Assembly (NCBI RefSeq): GCF_041596335.1 | Contig: NZ_JBFHIT010000005.1 | Span: forward strand, 62,001-126,000 | DNA: 64,000 bases | Direction of reading: 5' to 3' | Source of the DNA: Mangrovibacterium sp041596335 | GTDB taxonomy: Bacteria > Bacteroidota > Bacteroidia > Bacteroidales > Prolixibacteraceae | Part shown: in pieces, positions 18,498 to 26,665 of the stretch | How the letters are laid out: each line of letters opens with the position of its first letter | Position numbering within the stretch: the stretch's first letter is position 1 | Program-made: the position numbers and the translations under genes | The notes under the pieces: model-generated | What the model was told of the DNA's origin: nothing | Database searches by the model: none | What the model saw: the letters and a program-made list of their open reading frames with translations, nothing else

Positions 18498-19418
18498 ATG
18501 AGGAAGATACAAATACTAATCTTTGTGATTGCCATCTCGATCAGCCAGTTGGGCTGGTCGCAGAATCCGATTCTTAAAAACAGTGATCCCGGTTTTCTTT
18601 ATGCAGCCGATCCGGCAGCTGAGGTGTACAATGGGAAAGTCTATGTATACTGTTCGCATGATCAAGCCGGATCGACTAACTTTTCGGGCATGCAGGATTA
18701 CCTGGTGTTGGAATCATCGGATTTGAAAACTTGGATCAATCACGGGGTCGTGTTAAAACCACGCGAATACTCATGGGCCGACGGCCAGATGAATGCTCCG
18801 GACGTAGCGTATAAAAATGGATGGTATTATTTCTATTTCCCCTTCGACAAAACGCACATCGGCGTGGCGAAAAGTAAATCGCCCGTCGGCCCGTGGGAAG
18901 AAGCTGTCACCAATAAAATCGCGACGATTTTCGATCCGACGGTTTTTGTCGACGACGATGGACAGGCCTATATTTATGGCAATGATCACAAGGTGCGTTT
19001 TGCCGAAGGGGAATCTCATATCTACGGCGCCAAACTGAAAGACAACATGGTTGAATTGGATGGGCCGTGGGTTCGCCTCACTGAGGAGCCTGTCAATGAG
19101 GCGGTACATGTCTTTAAACGTCATGGTGTTTACTACTTTCATGCTCGGGTTGGCAGAGTCACCAACTACTGGATGGCCGATTCGCCGCTACCGCAGTTTG
19201 CAAGCCCAAAAGGACTTTTGGCGACTGATGCGCCGCAGGCTCCAAATCATGCTTCAGCAATCGAATTTAATGGAGCGTGGTATTTCTTCTACCATCGGGG
19301 AGATGTCAATAACGGCAGTTTTCATTGCCGGTCGGCCTGTTTCGATCGAATGACATTCCGCGAAGATGGTACCATTGAACCAATTAGTTACACACTGACA
19401 TCGAACAGACCAAAATAA
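18498..19418 (+). CDS. GH43-family glycosidase, single domain
   Basis: A 306-residue exported enzyme consisting of only the five-bladed GH43 propeller. Signal peptide ends QLGWSQ (about residue 22). The predicted base is Asp38 (AADPAAEVYNGKVYVY), with NAPD before it in the second blade; the pKa modulator is Asp146 (IFDPTVFVDDDGQAYIYG) and the acid Glu201 (PVNEAVHVFKRHGVYYF). It shares motif style with the larger GH43 at 6751 but lacks the crystallin-like and CBM modules. It closes the GH30-sulfatase-GH43 block between the two direct repeats. Confidence 0.9.
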   Translation: MRKIQILIFVIAISISQLGWSQNPILKNSDPGFLYAADPAAEVYNGKVYVYCSHDQAGSTNFSGMQDYLVLESSDLKTWINHGVVLKPREYSWADGQMNAPDVAYKNGWYYFYFPFDKTHIGVAKSKSPVGPWEEAVTNKIATIFDPTVFVDDDGQAYIYGNDHKVRFAEGESHIYGAKLKDNMVELDGPWVRLTEEPVNEAVHVFKRHGVYYFHARVGRVTNYWMADSPLPQFASPKGLLATDAPQAPNHASAIEFNGAWYFFYHRGDVNNGSFHCRSACFDRMTFREDGTIEPISYTLTSNRPK

Positions 19419-19454
19419 TAGCGATTGAATAAGCTGGTTGGTTGAGCAAATATG

Positions 19455-19661
19455 ATGTTTGCAATAGATACAAAATGACCGGTGCTGAACATTTTGTCTG
19501 TTTCCGGAATTGAACATTTTTAGCTTGAATAAAACTTGAAACTATGAAGACCCGCTTTTTGACTCTTTCCGCATTGGCAGCTGTTTCTTTGTTGCCGTCA
19601 TGCGCAAAAAACGAAACCCAACCCAATATCGTTGTAATTCTTTGTGATGACTTGGGATACG
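19455..19661 (+). repeat. Direct-repeat copy 2 (eroded terminator plus intact sulfatase start)
   Basis: Matches 15214-15420 with no gap over the first 89 bases. Here the terminator's second arm has changed (CATTTTGTCTGTTTCC), leaving about 8 bp of stem and no T-run, while the sulfatase frame is intact. Transcription could therefore continue from GH43 into the sulfatase. Confidence 0.8.
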
Positions 19662-20986
19662 GCGATCTGTCCTCATTCGGACACCCGGTTATTCAAACAC
19701 CAAATCTGGATAAGTTGGCTGCTAATGGGCTGAAAATGACTAGCTTTTATTCGGCTGCTCCTGTTTGTTCTCCTTCGCGTGCCGGATTGCTCACCGGGAG
19801 AAATCCCAATCGTGCCGGGATTTACGATTTCATCCCCGGAACGAAAAAAAGTGAAGACTGCCGGGATATGGTGCATCTGCAGGCCGGTGAACAAACCATT
19901 CCGGCTATGTTGAAAACAGTTGGCTATTCAACTTGTTTGTCGGGAAAATGGCATTGCAGTTCCCGATTCAACAGCGACGCGCAACCAACGCCCGGAAAAT
20001 TAGGCTTCGACCATTGGTTCGCGACTCATAACAACGCGGCGCCAAGTCACGAAAACCCGGATAATTTTATTCGCAACGGCGAAGAAGTTGGCGAAATAAA
20101 GGGGTTCAGCTGCCAAATTGTAGTTGATGAAGCCTTGAGTTGGTTACAAAACAAAAACTCCGATAATCCATTTTACCTTCAGGTTTGTTTTCACGAGCCG
20201 CACGAGCCGATAGCATCGCCGCAGGATCTGGTGCAGAGATATCATCCTTTAGCAGAGAACGAAGATCAGGCGCAATACTTTGCCAATGTAGCGAATATGG
20301 ACAAGGCAGTGGGGCGTTTGGTGGAGTATCTGCAAGAAAATTATGGCGAAAATACACTCATCGTTTTTAGCTCCGACAATGGCCCTGAAACCCTGAATCG
20401 ATATTACAGGGCAAAACGCTCTTATGGGTCGCCAGGCGAACTGAAAGGGATGAAACTTTGGACTACCGAAGCCGGATTCCGCGTGCCGGGCATCTTGTAT
20501 TGGATGGGAAAAGAAAGCTATTCCGGTACAACGGATGCGGTGGTTTCATCGCTCGACTTTATGCCTACTTTTGCCGAAATATCCGGAGCAACACTGCCGG
20601 ATCGGGAATTGGACGGGCAGTCGATGACATCGTTGATTGAAACCGGTACAATGAAAAGGGCGAAGCCATTAACCTGGGCTTTCTACAACGCCTTGAATGA
20701 ACACCGGGTTGCCATGCGCACCGACGACTGGAAAATACTGTGCCGTCTGAAAAACGACACCACTTACCTCCCGATGATCAACAACTTGTATAAAGGAAAT
20801 GAAGCGTTTGTAAAAGAAGCCGATTTGGTCGATTTCGAGTTGTATAATATGAACGAAGACATTAGCGAAGCTGAAAATGTAGCTGAAAAATATCCCGAAG
20901 TTTTCGAACAAATGAAAACACAATTAAAGTCGGAATATGCCAATTTGCTGGATGGCAGTTTTATTTGGGAACGAAAGGAAGAATAG
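19544..20986 (+). CDS. Type I formylglycine sulfatase, lipoprotein
   Basis: A 480-residue S1-family sulfatase with lipobox LPSC (Cys20). NIVVILCDDLGYGD supplies metal ligands, CSPSR (Cys75) is the formylglycine site followed by LTGR, and SSDNGPE lies near residue 275. The SGKWHC stretch (about residues 130-135) is a usual sulfatase active-site lysine region. The 5' end and upstream 89 bases are duplicated, in decayed form, at 15214-15420. The GH141-like gene starts 16 bases downstream, so the two are probably co-transcribed. Confidence 0.93.
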   Translation: MKTRFLTLSALAAVSLLPSCAKNETQPNIVVILCDDLGYGDLSSFGHPVIQTPNLDKLAANGLKMTSFYSAAPVCSPSRAGLLTGRNPNRAGIYDFIPGTKKSEDCRDMVHLQAGEQTIPAMLKTVGYSTCLSGKWHCSSRFNSDAQPTPGKLGFDHWFATHNNAAPSHENPDNFIRNGEEVGEIKGFSCQIVVDEALSWLQNKNSDNPFYLQVCFHEPHEPIASPQDLVQRYHPLAENEDQAQYFANVANMDKAVGRLVEYLQENYGENTLIVFSSDNGPETLNRYYRAKRSYGSPGELKGMKLWTTEAGFRVPGILYWMGKESYSGTTDAVVSSLDFMPTFAEISGATLPDRELDGQSMTSLIETGTMKRAKPLTWAFYNALNEHRVAMRTDDWKILCRLKNDTTYLPMINNLYKGNEAFVKEADLVDFELYNMNEDISEAENVAEKYPEVFEQMKTQLKSEYANLLDGSFIWERKEE

Positions 20987-21002
20987 CTTAAGGTGAATTC
21001 AT

Positions 21003-23804
21003 ATGAAGTCGAAAATTCTATTTGCTTTTTTGTTTGTAACAAACGTACTGCTTGCGAAAGATATTTACGTTTCGCCTTTGGGTGACGACACCGGCGATGG
21101 CTCAAAAACGAACCCGTTTGCCAGCTTTGAACGAGCCGTTTCCGAAGCCCGTAAATTTGCGGGAAAAGAGGCTGTTTCAGTTTGGTTTAAAGAGGGAACA
21201 TACTACCTGAATGAAACCATCGAACTTGGAAATGAATGGTCGGGAACAGCTGAGAACCCGGTTGTTTTCTCCGCTGTGCCGGGCGCCAGGGTTGTTGTTA
21301 AAGGTTCGCAGGTGATCGATCAGCTAATTTGGAGCGAATACAAGGAGGGGGTTTTTGTAGCCAAAGTTCCGGCCGGCTTGCAGTTCGACCAGCTGTTTAT
21401 CGACGGCGAAAGGCAAATACGGGCGCGCTTTCCAAATTTCGACTATCAAAACCCAATTCGTGGCGGTAAAGGTTATGCAACCGTAACCGGTGGAACAAAC
21501 AACCGCTACGATAGCTGGTTTTCATTCGATCCGGAGACCTTTTCGGGCAGAACATGGCAGAAGCCCGAAACAGGGATTGTTCACGCGTTTCAGAGCCACA
21601 ATTGGGGAAATATGCAGTATCGTGTGAAAGCGGTCGATCGAACAGAAAATAAAATACTACTTGCTGAAGGTGGCTGGCAGTTGCAGCGGAACTACGGCAT
21701 TGGTGGAAAGGGCCATGGTGCATCGGCCTTTTTCATAGAAAATATTTTTGAGGAGCTGGATGTTCCCGGAGAATGGTTTTTAGATGTTGAATCGAATTTG
21801 CTTTACTATTGCCCTTCAACCGGTATTAATTTGAATGAAGTTAGAGTCGAAGTTCCGGTGGTTAAAGACCTCATTCAACTCCGTGGAAGCAGTGACTCAC
21901 CGGTGAAAAACATTCAACTTAAAGGATTTACGTTTACCCAATCGGCCTACACATTCATGGATGAATACGAACCGGTAGCTCGTGGCGACTGGGCCATTCA
22001 TCGGGGAGGAGCCATTTTTATGGAAGGAGCTGAAAATTGCATTGTTGAAAATTGCAGTTTTGAACAGCTCGGTGGAAATGGTGTTTTTATGAGTTCGTAT
22101 AACCGGAATAACCAGGTTAAAGGTTGTCGGTTTGTGCATACCGGCGAAAGTGCCGTTTGCTTTGTTGGTTCTCCTTCGGCCGTACGTTTTTATCAAACCT
22201 GGGACGACAAAGAGATTCTCGGCAAAGACTGGAACGCCATGCGCGAAGGAATGGATCTTGAGCCGGGACCCAAAACGCCTGATTATCCGAAGGATTGTGT
22301 CGTTGAGAACTGTATTATGCACGACTTTGGCGATGTTGGGAAACAAGTAGCCGGAGTTTATATTTCCATGAGTCACAAAATCAGGGCATCGCACAATACC
22401 ATTTTCAACTGTCCGCGTGCCGGAATTTGTATTAACGACGGAACCTGGGGTGGACATATCATTGAGCATTGCGACATTTGGGAAACCGTTCGCGAAACGG
22501 GCGAACACGGCCCGTTCAATTCGTGGGGGCGCGAGCGACAATGGAACGGTTCGCGTGGAACCGACGAACAGTTTCTAAAGGAACTAACAAAACTCGATGC
22601 CATCGATTATGTGATTGTCAGAAATAACCGCATTGCCAACTATCGTAAATCCATTAGTGCCGGAAACTGGACAATCGATTTGGATGACGGTTCGAGCTAC
22701 TTCGAAATTTATAACAACCTGAATCTCGGGTCTACCATCAAATTGCGCGATGGAATGGCCCGCAAAGTTTTTAACAATATTACAGTGAGCGCCGTTCCGC
22801 TGGGCTGGCATGTGTGGCCCAAAGAATCGCAGGATGAAATTTATCAGAACATCTTTGTCATATCGGGAGCCGTACCCGGAAAAGCTGAATCGACACGAAA
22901 TTTCATTCGCCCTGTTGCCCTGCCAACCGAAACGAAATGGAGTACAAACTACGATCGAAACTTGTATTGGAACATCAATCATCCCGATGATTTTTTAGTG
23001 ACTGAAAAATTGGACATGGAAGACTGGAAACAGGAAGGCTATGATGTGAATTCGGTTGTTGCTGACCCTCTGTTTGTTGATCCCGCGAATGGAAATTATC
23101 AGGTTCGTGAAAGTTCACCGGCCCTGAAATTAGGGTTCAAAAACTTCCCAATGGATGAGTTTGGGCATCAGATGACTCGTATCATTCCGTTTGGCGGAGA
23201 GTTTGCCGAAGAACAAAAAGTGACCTTGAAGGCTGACAGGCGCGCAGGCGATGGAGCAAGGATTTATTTTACAGTTGATGGTTCGGAACCTACCGTTTTT
23301 TCACCGGAATATACCGACGCCATTCAACTTAAAAATTCAACGCTGATTAAAGCACAAACGTTCGATGCCAATAATCTTCCGGTGGGATTTACTGCCGAAG
23401 CAAGGTTTACGAAAGTAAAAAAGGTAATTTCCCCGAGTTGGTACAACACTCTAATAGCCGGAAAATTTCAGGTTACAACGGGCGAAGCGTCAACCAAAGC
23501 ACTCGAAATGGACGTGCATGGAGCTCTTCTGGTGAATATTGCCGATGATCCGGATTTGATAGATGCTACCGGCGGCTACAACTTCGGTTGTTACATCAAA
23601 TCATTTGCGGCAGGGAAGGCAACCATGTGGGTGGATGCCGGGCTAGAGACTGACTGGGTGATTCAGCAGGTGAATGGTGAAAAAGTGCAACGTATAGCCG
23701 ATTTAAATCAGATGATATTAACGTTGCAGGGACAGATTATAACAGTCACTGCCGTAAGAGATTACAAATCAAAGAAGTTTAAGGTGCAAGTTCCGAAGCT
23801 TTGA
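21003..23804 (+). CDS. GH141-like parallel beta-helix enzyme with C-terminal CHB_HEX_C-like and PDZ-like domains
   Basis: A 933-residue exported protein beginning IYVSPLGDDTGDGSKTNPF after the signal peptide, the usual start of GH141-type right-handed beta-helix enzymes (family members include an alpha-L-fucosidase of rhamnogalacturonan II breakdown and a xylanase). Helical coils run to about residue 700, with Asn/Cys-rich turns such as CIVENCSFEQLGGNGVFM. After it comes a chitobiase C-terminal-like beta-sandwich (about 740-805, IYFTVDGSEPT). The last 110 residues, with DAGLETDWVIQQVNGEKV, look like a PDZ domain. Fucosidase activity is the favoured guess given GH29 and GH95 nearby. Confidence 0.78.
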   Translation: MKSKILFAFLFVTNVLLAKDIYVSPLGDDTGDGSKTNPFASFERAVSEARKFAGKEAVSVWFKEGTYYLNETIELGNEWSGTAENPVVFSAVPGARVVVKGSQVIDQLIWSEYKEGVFVAKVPAGLQFDQLFIDGERQIRARFPNFDYQNPIRGGKGYATVTGGTNNRYDSWFSFDPETFSGRTWQKPETGIVHAFQSHNWGNMQYRVKAVDRTENKILLAEGGWQLQRNYGIGGKGHGASAFFIENIFEELDVPGEWFLDVESNLLYYCPSTGINLNEVRVEVPVVKDLIQLRGSSDSPVKNIQLKGFTFTQSAYTFMDEYEPVARGDWAIHRGGAIFMEGAENCIVENCSFEQLGGNGVFMSSYNRNNQVKGCRFVHTGESAVCFVGSPSAVRFYQTWDDKEILGKDWNAMREGMDLEPGPKTPDYPKDCVVENCIMHDFGDVGKQVAGVYISMSHKIRASHNTIFNCPRAGICINDGTWGGHIIEHCDIWETVRETGEHGPFNSWGRERQWNGSRGTDEQFLKELTKLDAIDYVIVRNNRIANYRKSISAGNWTIDLDDGSSYFEIYNNLNLGSTIKLRDGMARKVFNNITVSAVPLGWHVWPKESQDEIYQNIFVISGAVPGKAESTRNFIRPVALPTETKWSTNYDRNLYWNINHPDDFLVTEKLDMEDWKQEGYDVNSVVADPLFVDPANGNYQVRESSPALKLGFKNFPMDEFGHQMTRIIPFGGEFAEEQKVTLKADRRAGDGARIYFTVDGSEPTVFSPEYTDAIQLKNSTLIKAQTFDANNLPVGFTAEARFTKVKKVISPSWYNTLIAGKFQVTTGEASTKALEMDVHGALLVNIADDPDLIDATGGYNFGCYIKSFAAGKATMWVDAGLETDWVIQQVNGEKVQRIADLNQMILTLQGQIITVTAVRDYKSKKFKVQVPKL

Positions 23805-23844
23805 AAAAAAATAGTAGTAGCGATCGGAGAAAAAGGAAAGTAAT

Positions 23845-24723
23845 ATGAAGAAATTTTTGACAGGAATCATTTTAATGATGGTTGCAGCAGGTAGTATGCA
23901 AGCCCAGAAAATAAATTGTGACAAACTCGACGGTGATCGCCGCCAACCCATTGAGTTGACCTACAAGGTGGTTAATAGCGACACGCTTGATTTGATTTTA
24001 AGGTATCCGCCTAAGTTCAAACAATCGAAAACCTACCCAACCATCATCTTCTTTTTTGGAGGTGGCTGGAATGGAGGAACAGTAGATCAATTTAAACCTC
24101 AGGCGGAGTATTTCGCAGAACGGGGAATGATAACTGTACTAGCCGACTATCGGGTAAAATCACGGCATAAAACATCCCCCTACGAAGCGGTGGCCGATGC
24201 CAAATCTGCAATCCGATTTTTACGTCAGCACGCTGATGAATTGAATATCAATCCGGAAAAAATAGCGGCATCAGGTGGTTCAGCAGGTGGACATTTGGCT
24301 GCGACTTGTGGCGTTTGTCCCGGCTTGGATGAGCACGGAGAGGATTTAGCAGTGAGCTCAAGAGCGAATGCGTTGGTGTTGTTTAACCCGGTGTTTGACA
24401 ATGGGCCCGATGGGTTCGAACATAAGCGCATGGGCGACCGGTGGATGGAAATTTCGCCTGCCCACAACATCAAAAAGGGAACACCGCCAACGATTGTGTT
24501 TTTAGGTCGCGAAGATCACCTTATCCCTGCCTCTGTTGCCGAAAATTATAAGCAAAAAATGGAGGAAGTTGGTAGTCGTTGCGACTTGTTTTTGTACGAT
24601 GGAGCAGGACATGGTTTTTTTAATAACGACAAATACGAAGGTGAGTTTTTCAAGAAAACAGTCCACGAAGCCGACTTGTTTTTGAAGTCGTTAAAGTATC
24701 TCAAAGGAAAACCAGGAATGTAA
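23845..24723 (+). CDS. Alpha/beta-hydrolase carbohydrate esterase (BD-FAE-like)
   Basis: A 292-residue exported esterase with signal peptide ending SMQAQ (about residue 20). FFFGGGWNGG is the oxyanion loop (about 67-76), GGSAGGH places nucleophile Ser146, GREDHLIP gives Asp224 and GAGHGF gives His256, a complete triad. It is the same family as the 4284 gene but clearly diverged, and the HGGG motif is replaced by FGGG. Probably removes acetyl or similar ester groups from oligosaccharides. Starts 40 bases after the GH141-like gene. Confidence 0.87.
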   Translation: MKKFLTGIILMMVAAGSMQAQKINCDKLDGDRRQPIELTYKVVNSDTLDLILRYPPKFKQSKTYPTIIFFFGGGWNGGTVDQFKPQAEYFAERGMITVLADYRVKSRHKTSPYEAVADAKSAIRFLRQHADELNINPEKIAASGGSAGGHLAATCGVCPGLDEHGEDLAVSSRANALVLFNPVFDNGPDGFEHKRMGDRWMEISPAHNIKKGTPPTIVFLGREDHLIPASVAENYKQKMEEVGSRCDLFLYDGAGHGFFNNDKYEGEFFKKTVHEADLFLKSLKYLKGKPGM

Positions 24724-24892
24724 AATAAAGAGCGAAAAAGATCGGTTTTCGTGGCAGAGACGCTGTTTTTAGTGCCTGTTTGTTGCCACGGCGAGGGGGT
24801 GGTTTCTGCCTTGTTGCATGGCTGTTTATTCGGTCGCAACTCAATTGGAACGTATAGGAATATTGGATGAATGATGAAATAATGAATTGACT

Positions 24893-26548
24893 ATGAATCG
24901 ACTAATTTATAATACAGCTTTTTTAATCGTCGTGTTAATTGTTGGCGGAAGCTGTAATTGTTTTTTGAATGCTCAGGATAAAGCAAAAGCTCCTTTAATT
25001 CTGGATATGGTCCACCATAATCCCGGTGAGGAACCCTATAAGTCGGTGTACAACAATCCGGTGGTGATTAAAGAAATGGGCTACAACGGGAAAGTCTATT
25101 TTCTGTTCGAGTCGCCTGCGCTGGCAATCAATTGGGAATCGGTCGATCCTGATATTTTGCCTAAAGGATCGCCGGATCGGCGTTGGGTGGACGAAAAGGC
25201 GGCTCAGATTAGAACGATGCATGCGGCCTGTAAAGATCAGCAAATGAGTATCTATGCCATGTCGGATCTGGTTTTGTTTCCGAACCGGCTGATTGAGAAA
25301 TATGGTTTGCAAGAAACGTTTGGAGACCCTAAAAATCCGCAAACCGAACGCTTTGTACGTGCTCAAATAAATGAAATGTTCGATCAGTTTCCCGATTTGG
25401 ATGGCTTGGTGGTGCGTATTGGCGAAACCTATTTGCACGATGCACCCTTTCATAAAGGGGCGATTGATGACAAAAATAATCCGGAAAAAACTATTGTTCC
25501 CCTCATTCAGATTTTGCGCGAAGAGATTTGTGTGAAGCGGGATAAACAACTAATTTTTCGCACCTGGGGTTCGTTTGATGTCAATTTGGATGATTATCTG
25601 GCCGTTAGTGATGCCATTGAACCACACGATAATTTGATCATCAGTGTGAAACATTGCGAAGGTGATTTCCATCGGGCAAATGCTTTTAGTAAGGTCATCG
25701 GGCAAGGAAGACATCCGCAGATTATTGAAGTGCAATGTGCCCGCGAGTACGAAGGAAAAGGGGCCTATCCAAATTACATTCCCAATGGTGTTATCAACGG
25801 ATTTGAAGAGCATGCCCGAATGCCTGAAGACGAAATCAACAGCATTGGCGAATTTGTTGAGAAAACCCCCGGCTTATATGCCGGAATCTGGACATGGACG
25901 CGTGGTGGCGGATGGGACGGCCCGTATATAAAAAATGAAATGTGGTGCGATATCAATGCCTGGGTGATGGCTCAATGGGCAAAGGATCCATCCCAAAGCG
26001 AGGAGGCTGTCTTCAATCGGTATGCCACAGAGCGTTTAAACTTAACCGGTAAAGACATTGCGAACTTCAGGAGGCTTTGTTTGCTTTCCGAAGAAGCGGT
26101 GGTGCGTGGACGAAACACCACTCACAGAGACATAAACCCATGGTGGACCAGAGACCAGGGAATTGGTTGGCCTCCAACACCTGCCGATGCCGAAGGACAA
26201 CTGAGAAATCTGAACCAAAAGGACGAGTCGATTGCCAAATGGAAGGAGATTGTTAAGCTCGCAAAATCGATTAAATGGGATAGCCCCAAAAACCGTGAGC
26301 ATGCCATAGCATCAGCTGAATACGGGCTGGGGTTGTTTAAAATTTATCGTACGCTGGTTTATATGTCGTATGCCGATAGTCAGGGCGATAAAAAGGGGGT
26401 TCAGAAATGGATCAAAGCCTACGACAAAGCCTGGGAGCAATACAATAAGCTTCCGGAAGAGTATCAATCAGTGGCTACTTTATACACGCAGGACTATAAA
26501 CGGCACATTGGTAATCATGCAGATACTAAGGTGAATACACTTCGGTAA
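24893..26548 (+). CDS. GH67-related alpha-glucuronidase-like enzyme lacking the N-terminal domain
   Basis: The ATG at 24893 is preferred to the TTG at 24887; the protein has 551 residues with a signal sequence and a possible lipobox (GGSC, Cys21). The barrel core parallels GH67: DLDGLVVRIGE carries Glu178 (acid position), DNLIISVKHCEGDFHRAN carries Asp258 and QIIEVQCAREYEGKG carries Glu285. The Asp-Glu spacing of 27 is close to that of characterised GH67 (Asp365, Glu393 in the Cellvibrio enzyme) and the acid lies about 80 residues earlier. A helical C-terminal part (from NAWVMAQWAKDP) also fits. The GH67 N-terminal alpha/beta domain is missing (family members are about 700 residues). Likely releases a uronic acid; assignment is by motif comparison from memory. 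Confidence 0.6.
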   Translation: MNRLIYNTAFLIVVLIVGGSCNCFLNAQDKAKAPLILDMVHHNPGEEPYKSVYNNPVVIKEMGYNGKVYFLFESPALAINWESVDPDILPKGSPDRRWVDEKAAQIRTMHAACKDQQMSIYAMSDLVLFPNRLIEKYGLQETFGDPKNPQTERFVRAQINEMFDQFPDLDGLVVRIGETYLHDAPFHKGAIDDKNNPEKTIVPLIQILREEICVKRDKQLIFRTWGSFDVNLDDYLAVSDAIEPHDNLIISVKHCEGDFHRANAFSKVIGQGRHPQIIEVQCAREYEGKGAYPNYIPNGVINGFEEHARMPEDEINSIGEFVEKTPGLYAGIWTWTRGGGWDGPYIKNEMWCDINAWVMAQWAKDPSQSEEAVFNRYATERLNLTGKDIANFRRLCLLSEEAVVRGRNTTHRDINPWWTRDQGIGWPPTPADAEGQLRNLNQKDESIAKWKEIVKLAKSIKWDSPKNREHAIASAEYGLGLFKIYRTLVYMSYADSQGDKKGVQKWIKAYDKAWEQYNKLPEEYQSVATLYTQDYKRHIGNHADTKVNTLR

Positions 26549-26665
26549 TAACAAAATTCCTCCTGGCCAAATATGTAAAACAAAGCCTAAACCGGTAACA
26601 ATTTCAGGATGAAATGTATCGGGTACAGCATGGAGGTAGGGTGATAAATCACAAGACTAACTAAC

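Noticed and set aside
21897..22541. Long antisense frame (214 codons) within the GH141-like gene
   Set aside because: Fully overlaps a supported gene and has no recognisable features.
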